Shown here piece after piece: positions 9,030-18,175 of a DNA stretch of 64,000 bases. Both the position numbers and the translations under genes were made by a program. The DNA is from Leifsonia sp. fls2-241-R2A-40a (GTDB lineage Bacteria > Actinomycetota > Actinomycetes > Actinomycetales > Microbacteriaceae). The stretch is from the NCBI RefSeq assembly GCF_030209575.1, contig NZ_JARVRS010000001.1, forward strand, positions 2,294,001 to 2,358,000, given 5' to 3'. How positions within the stretch are numbered: the first letter of the stretch is position 1; every line of letters starts with the position of its first letter. The notes beneath the pieces are model-generated. The model was not told where the DNA came from and did not search any database. It was given only the letters and a program-made list of their open reading frames with translations.

Positions 9030-9580
9030 CGGTCGCGCTGTCGCTGCCGTCGACTCGCCGGGTCGCCACCGCCGACGACATGCATGCTCTCGGCCGGGAG
9101 CTCGCCGGTGCTCTGCGGGCCGGCGACCTGGTGATCCTGTCGGGACCGCTCGGCGCGGGGAAGACGACGCTGACACGAGGCATCGGGGAGGGGCTCGGCG
9201 TGCGCGGGCCGGTCACGAGCCCGACGTTCGTGCTCGCCCGGACGCATCCCCGTCTCTCCGGCGGCGCGCCGCTGGTGCACGTGGACGCGTACCGGCTGTC
9301 CAGTGCGCTCGAACTCGACGACCTCGACATCGACTTCGCCCGCTCCGTCGTCGTCGTGGAGTGGGGCACCGGGATGCTCGACGGCGTCGCGGACTCGTGG
9401 CTGGAGGTCGCGATCGAGCGGCCGACGGGCGCGGAGGAGCGCGCCGCCGGGGAGGACCGTGACGGGGTCTCTGCGACGGACGAGGTCGAAGAGACCGACG
9501 AACCGCGGACGGTCACCCTTACCGGTTTCGGCCCGCGCTGGGCCGCAGGCACGGGTTCGCCGGCCGGCGATCGCGAATAG
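9026..9580 (+). CDS. tsaE: tRNA t6A biosynthesis ATPase TsaE
   Basis: TsaE is the P-loop ATPase partner of TsaB-TsaD in making N6-threonylcarbamoyladenosine at tRNA position 37. The 184-residue protein has the Walker A motif GPLGAGKTT, the switch segment VTSPTFVLARTH, VHVDAYRL, and a Walker-B-like VVVEWGTG. The last ~45 residues, rich in Glu and Arg, exceed the usual family core (about 150 residues). ATG 9026 overlaps the alr stop by 4 nt. tsaB follows 9 nt later with its own -10 box. Confidence 0.93.
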   Translation: MTVALSLPSTRRVATADDMHALGRELAGALRAGDLVILSGPLGAGKTTLTRGIGEGLGVRGPVTSPTFVLARTHPRLSGGAPLVHVDAYRLSSALELDDLDIDFARSVVVVEWGTGMLDGVADSWLEVAIERPTGAEERAAGEDRDGVSATDEVEETDEPRTVTLTGFGPRWAAGTGSPAGDRE

Positions 9581-9583
9581 GCT
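9578..9583 (+). promoter_or_regulatory. -10 box for tsaB
   Basis: TAGGCT ends 6 nt before the tsaB ATG and overlaps the tsaE stop. A possible -35 TTCGCC lies at 9556-9561 with a 16-nt spacer. It could give a leaderless tsaB-rimI-tsaD mRNA within the larger operon. Confidence 0.5.
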
Positions 9584-9589
9584 GGACGC

Positions 9590-10210
9590 ATGCTTCTGGC
9601 CATCGACACGTCCGCCGGCACCAGCGTGGCCGTCGTGGATCGCGACGGCGGCGTCCTCTCCGAGGTGATCGAGACGGACACCATGCGGCACGCCGAGGTG
9701 ATCGGGACGCTCATCGACGAAGCCCTGACCGTGGCCGGCATCGAGGTGCGTGCGCTCTCCGGCGTCGTCGCGGGGATGGGTCCGGGGCCCTTCACCGGCC
9801 TGCGGGTCGGGATCGCCGCGGCGAAGGCATTTGCGATCGGTGCGGGCAAGCCGCTCGTCCCCGTCGTGAGCCACGACGCGGTCGCGTACGACCGCTACCT
9901 GGCCGGTCACGAGGGACCACTGCTGGTCGTCACGGACGCACGGCGCCGCGAGCGGTACTGGACGGCGTACTCCGGGGTCGACGGATTCGGCCTGCCGGTC
10001 CGCCTCGACGGTCCCGGGCTCGCGAAGCCCGACGACCTGCCGCATCCCGATCTCTCCCGGTTCGACGCGGAGGTCGTCCCGGCCGGACGTCTGGGGATGC
10101 TGGCCGAACTCCGATACGCGAACAAGCTGCCGATGGACCCGGACGATGCCCTCTACCTGCGCTCGCCCGACGTGACGCTCTCCGCCGGCCCGAAGCGGGT
10201 GACGGCGTGA
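9590..10210 (+). CDS. tsaB: tRNA t6A biosynthesis scaffold protein TsaB
   Basis: TsaB is the ASKHA-fold partner that dimerises with TsaD. The 206-residue protein starts MLLAIDTSAGTSVAV and contains ALSGVVAGMGPGPFTGLRVG, the family signature for the dimer interface. It is a little shorter at the C-terminus than the E. coli protein, as is usual in actinobacteria. It is followed by rimI with a 4-nt overlap (GTGA). Confidence 0.95.
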   Translation: MLLAIDTSAGTSVAVVDRDGGVLSEVIETDTMRHAEVIGTLIDEALTVAGIEVRALSGVVAGMGPGPFTGLRVGIAAAKAFAIGAGKPLVPVVSHDAVAYDRYLAGHEGPLLVVTDARRRERYWTAYSGVDGFGLPVRLDGPGLAKPDDLPHPDLSRFDAEVVPAGRLGMLAELRYANKLPMDPDDALYLRSPDVTLSAGPKRVTA

Positions 10211-10707
10211 CCGAGGACGTGCACCGCGCCTACCAGCTGCGGCGGGCGGCCCTCGACGACGTCCCCGCGATCATGGGGCTGGAACGCTCCATCTTCGTGA
10301 ACGACGCGTGGTCCGAGGCTTCGATGACGTCGGAGGTGACCGGCGAGCACGGCTACTACCTCGTCGCGTTCCAGCCGGAGACGCCCGAGCGGATCGACGG
10401 TTACGCGGGCCTCCTGGCCCCACGGGGTGGAGCCGAGGGCGACATCCAGACCATCGCGGTGGCGCCGCATGCGCGCCGCCGCGGCCTCGGGCGGGTGCTC
10501 ATGCAAGCGCTCATCGGCGAGGCCCGCAAGCGCGGCGCGACGGAGGTCTTCCTCGAAGTCCGCGCCGACAACCCGGGCGCCCAGACCCTCTACCGTGAGC
10601 TCGGCTTCTCGGAGATCGGCGTGCGGCCTAAGTACTACCAGCCGGACGGCGTGGATGCGGTCGTCATGCGCCTCGCCGTCCCGAGACCGGAGACCACGAT
10701 CGCATGA
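10207..10707 (+). CDS. rimI: Ribosomal protein S18-alanine N-acetyltransferase RimI
   Basis: RimI is a GNAT acetyltransferase that modifies protein N-termini; in actinobacteria it is encoded between tsaB and tsaD, as here. The 166-residue protein has the acetyl-CoA loop [11 protein letters not shown], the strand [10 protein letters not shown], and [19 protein letters not shown] near the C-terminus. GTG 10207 overlaps the tsaB stop and its TGA overlaps the tsaD ATG. The true protein target is not proven by sequence; the assignment rests on domain plus context. Confidence 0.9.
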   Translation: MTEDVHRAYQLRRAALDDVPAIMGLERSIFVNDAWSEASMTSEVTGEHGYYLVAFQPETPERIDGYAGLLAPRGGAEGDIQTIAVAPHARRRGLGRVLMQALIGEARKRGATEVFLEVRADNPGAQTLYRELGFSEIGVRPKYYQPDGVDAVVMRLAVPRPETTIA

Positions 10708-11786
10708 CCGACCACGACTCCTCGAACGGGCCCCTGGTCCTCGGGATCGAGACCTCCTGCGACGAGACCGGCATCGGGATCGTGCGCGGGACGACGCTGC
10801 TCTCCAACACGATCGCGTCGTCGATGGAGGAGCACGCCCGCTACGGCGGAGTGGTGCCGGAGGTCGCCGCGCGGGCGCACCTGGAGGCGCTCGAGCCGAC
10901 GCTGCGGACCGCCGTGGCCGATGCGGGCATCGAGCTCTCGGACGTGGACGCCATCGCGGTGACCAGCGGACCGGGGCTGTCGGGCGCACTCATGGTCGGA
11001 GTGGGCGCGGCGAAGGCGCTCGCTGTGGCGCTGGGCAAGCCGCTCTACGCGGTGAACCACCTGGTCGGCCACGTCGGAGCGGACCTGCTCGACGCGCAGG
11101 GCGGCCCCGGCCATCCCGTTGAACTCCCCACGGTCGCGCTGCTGGTGTCGGGCGGTCATACGTCCCTGCTGCTCGTCCGCGACCTCGTGTCGGACGTCGA
11201 GCTCCTCGGCGAGACGATCGACGACGCCGCGGGGGAGGCGTTCGACAAGGTGGCCCGCGTGCTGGGGCTCCCGTATCCGGGAGGACCGCAGATCGACCGG
11301 GTCGCAGTGGACGGCGACCCGAAAGCCATCCGTTTCCCGCGAGGTCTCACCCGGCCGAAGGACATCGAACAGCACCGGTACGACTTCTCGTTCTCCGGGC
11401 TCAAGACGGCCGTCGCCCGCTGGGTCGAACAGCGCCAGGACGCCGGAGAAGAGGTGCCGGTGGCCGACGTCGCGGCGTCGTTCCGCGAAGCCGTCGCCGA
11501 CGTGCTCATCACGAAGGCGCTCGCCGCGTGCCGTGATCACGACGTGCCGCGGCTGCTCCTCGGCGGAGGCGTCGTCGCGAATGCGCGCGTACGCCAGCTG
11601 GCCGTGGCCCGCGCCGCAGAGGCGGGCGTCGAGTTGCGCATCCCCGCCCTCTCGCTCTGCACGGACAACGGGGCGATGATCGCAGCTCTGGGTGCGCAGC
11701 TGATCATGGCCGGACACGCGCCGAGCGACCTCACATTCTCGGCCGACTCCACCCTTCCCGTCACCGAGATTCAGGTCACCGGCTGA
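10704..11786 (+). CDS. tsaD: tRNA N6-adenosine threonylcarbamoyltransferase TsaD
   Basis: TsaD transfers the threonylcarbamoyl group to A37 of ANN-decoding tRNAs. The 360-residue ASKHA protein starts with the nucleotide-binding [15 protein letters not shown], has the metal-binding histidines H119 and H123 in NHLVGH, the substrate loop VSGGHTSLL, and CTDNGAMIA at the C-terminus. It completes the tsaE-tsaB-rimI-tsaD set. ATG 10704 overlaps the rimI stop by 4 nt. Length is normal. Confidence 0.96.
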   Translation: MTDHDSSNGPLVLGIETSCDETGIGIVRGTTLLSNTIASSMEEHARYGGVVPEVAARAHLEALEPTLRTAVADAGIELSDVDAIAVTSGPGLSGALMVGVGAAKALAVALGKPLYAVNHLVGHVGADLLDAQGGPGHPVELPTVALLVSGGHTSLLLVRDLVSDVELLGETIDDAAGEAFDKVARVLGLPYPGGPQIDRVAVDGDPKAIRFPRGLTRPKDIEQHRYDFSFSGLKTAVARWVEQRQDAGEEVPVADVAASFREAVADVLITKALAACRDHDVPRLLLGGGVVANARVRQLAVARAAEAGVELRIPALSLCTDNGAMIAALGAQLIMAGHAPSDLTFSADSTLPVTEIQVTG

Positions 11787-11795
11787 CATGGTGCG

Positions 11796-11826
11796 TTGAC
11801 ACTCGCGCGCACGCGCTGTCACCATG
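11796..11826 (+). promoter_or_regulatory. Possible promoter/hairpin downstream of tsaD
   Basis: A perfect -35 TTGACA (11796-11801) follows the tsaD stop, but the best -10 (around CACCAT, 11820-11825) is weak. The same bases form an imperfect inverted repeat, with CATGG and TGACA on the left and TGTCACCATG on the right, so part of the signal may be the tsaD terminator. Confidence 0.35.
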
Positions 11827-11909
11827 GGAATCAATACAGCGATCTTTCAGGAAGCGCCTTCCGGGGAGGCGCCGACGATCAGCTTCCAGTACTGAAGGAG
11901 ATGGGTCCC

Positions 11910-12500
11910 ATGACCGATCCGAACGCCCCCACCGACCCGGTGGAGCCCAACCCGCAGGACGGCTCGGTTCCTCCTCCGCCGCCGGCACCGCCCACGGAGC
12001 ATAACGGCGCCGTTCCCCCGCCCGCTCCGGGTTACGGCCAGCAGCCGCCGGCGCCGGGCTACGGTCAGCAGCCGCCCGCGCCGGGCTATGGCCAGCAGCC
12101 GCCGGCGCCCGGATACGGTCAGCAGCCACCGGCCCCGGGATACGGTCAGCAGCCGTACAGTCAGCAGCCGTACGGCGGCCAGCCCGCCTACGGTCAGCCG
12201 GCACCGGGATACGCGCAGCCGTACGGCCAGCCGGCCGCCAAGTCGCCCATCCTGAGCATCCTCTCGCTCGTCGGCGGCATCGTCGGCATCGTGATCAACC
12301 TCGCCTGGGGCATCGGCTTCCTGTTCGGCGTCGCGGCGATCGTGCTCGGCTTCATCGGCCGCAACAAGGAGCCGCACGCCCGCGGGTTCTGGCTGACCGG
12401 CATCATCCTGGGATTCGTCAGCATCGCGATCGCGATCATCTACTGGATCATCCTCGCGGTGATCTTCGCGAGCCTCGCGAACTACTCGAACACGTACTGA
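11910..12500 (+). CDS. DUF4190-type membrane protein with PGYGQQPPA repeats
   Basis: The 196-residue protein has two parts. Residues 1-110 are a cytoplasm- or surface-exposed, Pro/Gly/Tyr/Gln-rich tail with five tandem nine-residue units of the type PGYGQQPPA (residues 40-84). Residues ~113-190 hold hydrophobic segments [29 protein letters not shown] and [19 protein letters not shown], the arrangement of DUF4190 proteins. The start is ATG 11910, 9 nt after a GAAGGAG box; the in-frame ATG at 11901 directly abuts that box and is less likely. Function unknown. A small 5'-UTR hairpin (GCGCCT 11853-11858, AGGCGC 11866-11871) precedes it. Confidence 0.85.
   Translation: MTDPNAPTDPVEPNPQDGSVPPPPPAPPTEHNGAVPPPAPGYGQQPPAPGYGQQPPAPGYGQQPPAPGYGQQPPAPGYGQQPYSQQPYGGQPAYGQPAPGYAQPYGQPAAKSPILSILSLVGGIVGIVINLAWGIGFLFGVAAIVLGFIGRNKEPHARGFWLTGIILGFVSIAIAIIYWIILAVIFASLANYSNTY
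12027..12161 (+). repeat. Five 27-bp tandem repeats encoding PGYGQQPPA
   Basis: Five consecutive 27-nt units encode PGYGQQPPA (the last ends YS). Units differ mainly at third codon positions, so the peptide is better conserved than the DNA. Such repeats can change copy number by slippage. Confidence 0.85.
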
Positions 12501-12526
12501 GCGTTCTCCGCGACTCGTCGGCGGCG

Positions 12527-13714
12527 TCAGAGCCGCTCGGCGAGGAGCGCCGTGTGCCGCCCGGCCACCCTGGTGAGGATCAGGGTCGCCGGGCGGTCTC
12601 CGTTCAGCCCGAGGCGACGGCGGAGCGCCGCAGGGTCGACGTCCACGCCGCGCTTCTTGATCTCCAAGGTCCCGATCCCGCGCTGGCGCAGCGCGCGCTT
12701 GAGGTCCTTCTCGCCGTACGGGAGCGTCTCCAGGATGCGGAAGCCGGACGCGAACGGAGTCTCCGCCGGCGAATCGGCGGTGATGTAGGCGATCTGGTCC
12801 GACAGCATCCGGCCGTCGATGCGGCGTGCGAGGTCGCCGATGAGCCGGGCGCGGATGACCGCGCCGTCCGGCTCGAAGAGGTACTCGCCGAGCGGGCCGG
12901 TCTCCTCGTCGGGGCTGTCCGCGTCCGCGGTCAGCTCGTCTGCGCGATCGCCGCGCAGCACCAGGGCCGCCCGGTGGATCCCCGGGCGCGCGAGCGCGCC
13001 GAACCACAGTCCCAGCTCCACGACCTGACCGTCGGCCGAGATCCACTGCGCCTCCGCCGTGGACGGGATCAGGTCGCGATCGAATCCGGGACCGAGCTTG
13101 AGGCCGACCGACCGGCCGGTCGCCAGCTCGTACGCGAAGCCGAGGGACGGCGTGTAGTCGTCGGGGTCGGTCAGCCGCTCGGTCTGCGTGTGCCCCGCCG
13201 TCCGCCGGGCCGGGTCGAGGAAGACGCCGTTGATCTCGCGCAGGTCCACATCCTCCGCGCGGCCGTGCTCGACGACAGCGGTTGGGAACGGCGCCAGGTT
13301 GAATGAGGCGATGGCGGCGGTGACCTCGTCGGCCTCGACGGCCGTGACCTCCAGCTCGAGCGCGGCGAGGGCGAGGGCGTCGCCACCGATCCCGCAGCCG
13401 AGGTCGGCGACCCGCCGGATGCCCGCAGCGCGGAAACGGCCGGCGTGCCGGGCCGCGACGGGGAGCCGCGTCGCCTGCTCCAGTCCAGCCTCGGTGAACA
13501 GCATGCTGGAGGCGAAGTCGCCGAACTTCGCCACGGCCTTCCGCCGCAGTTTGGACTGCGTGAGCACGGCCGCGACGAGGGCGGGGGAGTGGCCCTGCTT
13601 GCGGAGGTCGCTGACGATCCGCAGCACGTCGCGCTCGCTCTCGTAGGGCGGTAACGAGTCGAGCAGACGGAGTCCCTCGGGGCTCAGCAGGGCAACCAGC
13701 TCGGACCGTTCCAT
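12527..13714 (-). CDS. Class I SAM-dependent methyltransferase (THUMP-like)
   Basis: The 395-residue protein has a methyltransferase core: motif I VADLGCGIGGDALALA near residue 118, the acidic VEADE after the next strand, and FLDPARRTAG, which resembles the catalytic D/N-P-P-type loop. The N-terminal ~90 residues are helical and the C-terminal part ends in a region (KKRGVDVDPAALRRRLGL) typical of the THUMP-like domain found in actinobacterial homologues. RNA is the likely substrate by family resemblance, but that is not shown. A TAGCGT -10 box 7 nt before its ATG suggests a leaderless message. It converges with the DUF4190 gene, 26 nt apart. Confidence 0.8.
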   Translation of the reverse strand: MERSELVALLSPEGLRLLDSLPPYESERDVLRIVSDLRKQGHSPALVAAVLTQSKLRRKAVAKFGDFASSMLFTEAGLEQATRLPVAARHAGRFRAAGIRRVADLGCGIGGDALALAALELEVTAVEADEVTAAIASFNLAPFPTAVVEHGRAEDVDLREINGVFLDPARRTAGHTQTERLTDPDDYTPSLGFAYELATGRSVGLKLGPGFDRDLIPSTAEAQWISADGQVVELGLWFGALARPGIHRAALVLRGDRADELTADADSPDEETGPLGEYLFEPDGAVIRARLIGDLARRIDGRMLSDQIAYITADSPAETPFASGFRILETLPYGEKDLKRALRQRGIGTLEIKKRGVDVDPAALRRRLGLNGDRPATLILTRVAGRHTALLAERL

Positions 13715-13721
13715 GGGCTCA

Positions 13722-13727
13722 ACGCTA
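13722..13727 (-). promoter_or_regulatory. -10 box for the methyltransferase gene
   Basis: On the minus strand TAGCGT ends 7 nt before the ATG at 13714, with no Shine-Dalgarno in between. Confidence 0.45.
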
Positions 13728-13741
13728 CCCTGGCACTCACG

Positions 13742-13771
13742 TTGCGTGACTGCTAACGCACCCCCTAGACT
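13742..13771 (+). promoter_or_regulatory. groES promoter
   Basis: -35 TTGCGT (13742-13747) and -10 TAGACT (13766-13771) are separated by 18 nt and lie directly upstream of the CIRCE-like operator. Confidence 0.6.
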
Positions 13772-13775
13772 CGGG

Positions 13776-13802
13776 TTAGCACTCTCACTGCGAGGTTGCT
13801 AA
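13776..13802 (+). promoter_or_regulatory. CIRCE-like HrcA operator of groES
   Basis: TTAGCACTC, 9 nt, GGTTGCTAA. The consensus CIRCE is TTAGCACTC-N9-GAGTGCTAA, so the left half is perfect and the right half differs at two positions. Position just after the -10 box fits repression by HrcA. Confidence 0.85.
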
Positions 13803-13847
13803 TCCAGTCTTAGTAGAGACACTGTTCTTCACAGGAAAGGGGTCAAC

Positions 13848-14144
13848 GTGTCGGTCTCCATCAAGCCGCTCGAGGATCGCATCGTCATCAAGCAGGTCGA
13901 GGCTGAGCAGACCACTGCTTCCGGTCTGGTCATCCCTGACACCGCCAAGGAGAAGCCGCAGGAGGGCGAGGTCGTCGCCGTGGGTCCGGGTCGCATCGAC
14001 GACAACGGCAACCGCGTGCCCCTCGACGTCGCCGTCGGCGACAAGGTCATCTACTCCAAGTACGGCGGCACCGAGGTCAAGTACGGCGGCGAGGACTACC
14101 TCGTGCTGTCGGCTCGCGACGTTCTGGCGGTCGTCGTCCGCTGA
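13848..14144 (+). CDS. groES: Co-chaperonin GroES
   Basis: GroES caps the GroEL chamber during protein folding. The 98-residue protein starts [15 protein letters not shown], has the mobile loop around [19 protein letters not shown] and the conserved [17 protein letters not shown] 13848 follows an AGGAAAGGGG-type box. It is preceded by a CIRCE-like operator and followed by a strong terminator with no groEL downstream, so groEL must be elsewhere in the genome. Confidence 0.97.
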   Translation: MSVSIKPLEDRIVIKQVEAEQTTASGLVIPDTAKEKPQEGEVVAVGPGRIDDNGNRVPLDVAVGDKVIYSKYGGTEVKYGGEDYLVLSARDVLAVVVR

Positions 14145-14161
14145 CGCGAACCGCTCGTCTC

Positions 14162-14203
14162 GACGGCCCGGATGCTCTGAGCATCCGGGCCGTCGTCGTT
14201 TTC
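14162..14203 (+). terminator. groES terminator
   Basis: A perfect 15-bp stem, GACGGCCCGGATGCT (14162-14176) with AGCATCCGGGCCGTC (14180-14194), has a 3-nt loop and is followed by GTCGTTTT. Confidence 0.9.
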
Positions 14204-14216
14204 GGCCGCCTCCGCT

Positions 14217-14317
14217 CGCGATTTGCGCCAAATCGCGCTAATGACCGTTGCATTGCCACGAATTGGCGCAAATCTTGCAAGGGGGTGGGCGGCAGGACGA
14301 CGAATTGGCGCAAATCT
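14217..14317 (+). promoter_or_regulatory. Three operator-like repeats upstream of the EamA permease gene
   Basis: CGAATTGGCGCAAATCT occurs twice identically (14259-14275 and 14301-14317), starts 42 bp apart. A third, inverted copy of the core (TTGCGCCAA) sits in a larger inverted repeat, CGCGATTTG-CGC-CAAATCGCG (14217-14237). Centres are at about 14227, 14267 and 14309, so 40-42 bp or roughly four helical turns apart. The last copy overlaps where the -35 region of the downstream gene must be. Confidence 0.65.
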
Positions 14318-14323
14318 CGGCGG

Positions 14324-14329
14324 TAGAGT
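14324..14329 (+). promoter_or_regulatory. -10 box for the EamA permease gene
   Basis: TAGAGT ends 7 nt before the GTG start at 14337; no Shine-Dalgarno is present in the gap. Confidence 0.45.
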
Positions 14330-14336
14330 CGGACGA

Positions 14337-15281
14337 GTGGCAGCACCTTCCGACGACCTCACCTCGCACCGCACCTCCGGGCTCGTCTACGCGGTCTCCG
14401 CCTACGTGCTCTGGGGCGTCCTCCCGATCTACTTCTTGGCGCTCGCCCCGGCCGGGGCATGGGAGATCGTCGCCTGGCGCGTGATCTTCTCGCTGGCGTT
14501 CTGCGCCATCGCGCTCTCGGTCACCCGAACCTGGCGCACCTTCGGCGCCCTGCTCCGGGACAAGCGCGTGCTGTTCACGATGGGGCTCGCGGGCGCGCTG
14601 ATCTACGTCAACTGGCAGACCTACGTGCTGGCGACGGTCAGCGGGCACGTGGTCGAGGCCGCGCTCGGCTACTTCATCAACCCGATCGTCACCGTCTTCC
14701 TGGGCGTCGTGGTGCAGCGCGAGCGGCTGCGCGTCGCCCAGTGGGTCGCGGTCGGCGTCAGCATCGTCGCCGTCATCGTGCTCGCCGTGGGCTACGGCTC
14801 GGTGCCGTGGATCGCGCTGATCCTCGCCTTCTCGTTCGGGCTCTACGGGCTCATCAAGAAGCGCGTCGGCAACCGGGTGGATGCGCTCTCCGGCCTCACC
14901 CTCGAGACGATGTGGCTCACGCCGGTGGCCGTCATCCAGCTCATCGTGGTGGGTGTCACAGCAGGGCTCACCATCGGATCCGACGGCCCCTGGCACACGG
15001 TGCTCCTGATCGGTGCCGGTGTCATCACGGCCGTACCCCTGCTGTTCTTCGCCGCCGCGTCGCGCCGCCTGCCGCTGGTCTACATGGGCTTCATCCAGTA
15101 CTTCGCCCCGTTCATCCAGTTCATCGTCGGCGTCGCCGTGCTGCACGAGGCGATGCCGCCGGAGCGGTGGCTCGGATTCGCGATCGTGTGGCTGGCGCTG
15201 CTCATCCTGAGCATCGACATGATCGTCGCCGCGCGGCAGGGCAAGCGGGCCGCGGAGCTCGATCTGGCCCCGGTCGAATGA
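14337..15281 (+). CDS. RarD-type EamA-family permease
   Basis: The 314-residue protein is almost entirely hydrophobic with about ten transmembrane segments and two EamA repeats. It matches the RarD branch: GLVYAVSAYVLWGVLPIYF at the start, ALIYVNWQTYVLATVSGHVVEAALGYFINP in the first half (here cited as segments), and GFIQYFAPFIQFI in the second. Substrate is unknown; family members export metabolites such as amino acids or chloramphenicol-like compounds. GTG 14337 is chosen because residues before it would run through the operator repeats. The -10 box 7 nt upstream suggests a leaderless transcript regulated through the repeats at 14217-14317. Confidence 0.85.
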   Translation: MAAPSDDLTSHRTSGLVYAVSAYVLWGVLPIYFLALAPAGAWEIVAWRVIFSLAFCAIALSVTRTWRTFGALLRDKRVLFTMGLAGALIYVNWQTYVLATVSGHVVEAALGYFINPIVTVFLGVVVQRERLRVAQWVAVGVSIVAVIVLAVGYGSVPWIALILAFSFGLYGLIKKRVGNRVDALSGLTLETMWLTPVAVIQLIVVGVTAGLTIGSDGPWHTVLLIGAGVITAVPLLFFAAASRRLPLVYMGFIQYFAPFIQFIVGVAVLHEAMPPERWLGFAIVWLALLILSIDMIVAARQGKRAAELDLAPVE

Positions 15282-15329
15282 CCCCTGTGATGCTCGGAAT
15301 ACCCGGTCAGGTTCTGCCGTTACCATTGA

Positions 15330-16868
<1,539 letters not shown>

Positions 16869-16903
16869 GCCGAAGCCACGGGCGCGCCACCCGAAAGCAC
16901 CCG

Positions 16904-18175
16904 ATGATCGCCCGATTCCTCACCGCAGCGCTGGCCGGACTCATCCTGGCCGGTGCTGCGGTCGGCGTTTCCGCCGGTCCAGCGGAGGCCGCGTCACCCT
17001 CGTCCTTCGATCGGATGCTCGGCGACCTGCGCCCGCTGGAGACGTACGCACGGCAGTACGCCGCCGCGAACCCCGGCGAGACAGCGGACGAGTTGGTGCT
17101 GGTGTACCTCCGTACGGCGAATCCGCACTACGACGACTCCACCTGGGCGACGGTCGGCGGCGAGCGCGACCCCGACTTCGAGGCGTACGTCGAGAGTCAG
17201 GATGCGCGCAACGGGACGTCCGCGGCCGGCCTCAAGCAGCTCCGCGACGTGACCCTGCCGAACGGCGAGGTCACCGACGCGGTCCATATGTTCGCGACGA
17301 TGAACCTGAGCAGGACGCCGAACTCGGCCGCGGCCGACCTCGGCGGCTTCGCCGGCGACATCACCGACCTGATGTCGGACATCGACTCGGTCACCGGCGG
17401 CCCGGCGGCGGTCCAGGCGGCAGCCGCCGCGGACTTCCGGAGCCCGGCGGGCGGCTTCTCGGACGAGGACCTCCGCGCCGACCTCGACGCCGTCAATCTG
17501 ACCGCGCTCCGCGCCGCCGCCCCGCAGACGCCGTACGCGGACCTGCTCACCGGATACTTCGCGAACCTGACCGAACGGAAGCGCGTCGACGCCTTCCTGA
17601 CCAACCGTTTCCCGGCGACGCCGCGAACCCCCGCCGACCTCCGCGAAGCCGTGGAGTCGGCGTACACGTCCAACGCGTACATCTCCCTCCTGGAGTACCG
17701 CCGCGGGCTCTCCTCGCTCACCGATCAGCGCACGGCGGCGATCACGATGTTCTCGGCCTATCTCGCCGAGGTGGCGCACGTGGTCCCGGTCACGCTCACC
17801 TCGCCCGCCGGCTCGGCATCGGTGAGCACGGCGACCCCCGCTGTCTCCGGAACCGGTGAGCCGGGCGCCACTGTGACGCTGGCCGACGTCAGCGGCCGCG
17901 TGGTCGGGACGACGGCCGTCGATGCGGGAGGCGTCTGGTCGGTGATCACCGCAGCGCTTCCTGCCGGTCGAGCGGGGCTCACCGCGACTCAGACCGCCGG
18001 TGGCGGAGTCCCGACGACCGCGACCGTCGTTTTCCAGGTGGTGATGCCGCGCGCTGTCCCCGCCGCCGAACCCTGGATCGGGGGCGTTGCGGTGTCTGCG
18101 GCCGCGCTGATCGTGCTCGCGGGACTCGTGTTCGCGGGCGTCGTGCGGCGGCGCCGGCTCAGGCCCTCCGTGTGA
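16904..18175 (+). CDS. Secreted, membrane-anchored protein with Ig-like domain
   Basis: The 423-residue protein has a signal peptide (hydrophobic LTAALAGLILAGAAVGV, cleavage after about AEA, residue 29). A ~250-residue all-helical-looking region that I do not recognise follows, containing VHMFATMNLS and AADLGGFAGDITDLMSDID. Then comes a bacterial Ig-like domain at ~300-375 (SGTGEPGATVTLAD), a C-terminal transmembrane helix (WIGGVAVSAAALIVLAGLVF) and a basic tail RRRRLRPSV. There is no LPXTG-type motif, so it is probably anchored by the helix, facing outward. It starts 35 nt after guaB and its 3' end overlaps the convergent PatB gene by 17 nt. Confidence 0.7.
   Translation: MIARFLTAALAGLILAGAAVGVSAGPAEAASPSSFDRMLGDLRPLETYARQYAAANPGETADELVLVYLRTANPHYDDSTWATVGGERDPDFEAYVESQDARNGTSAAGLKQLRDVTLPNGEVTDAVHMFATMNLSRTPNSAAADLGGFAGDITDLMSDIDSVTGGPAAVQAAAAADFRSPAGGFSDEDLRADLDAVNLTALRAAAPQTPYADLLTGYFANLTERKRVDAFLTNRFPATPRTPADLREAVESAYTSNAYISLLEYRRGLSSLTDQRTAAITMFSAYLAEVAHVVPVTLTSPAGSASVSTATPAVSGTGEPGATVTLADVSGRVVGTTAVDAGGVWSVITAALPAGRAGLTATQTAGGGVPTTATVVFQVVMPRAVPAAEPWIGGVAVSAAALIVLAGLVFAGVVRRRRLRPSV

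Noticed and set aside
5649-9176. Very long open frame on the minus strand opposite coaA/glmS/acpS/alr
   Set aside because: It lies antisense to clearly conserved genes and its translation is low-complexity Arg/Asp/Gly/Val. In high-GC DNA such frames are expected because stop codons are rare opposite GC-rich codons.
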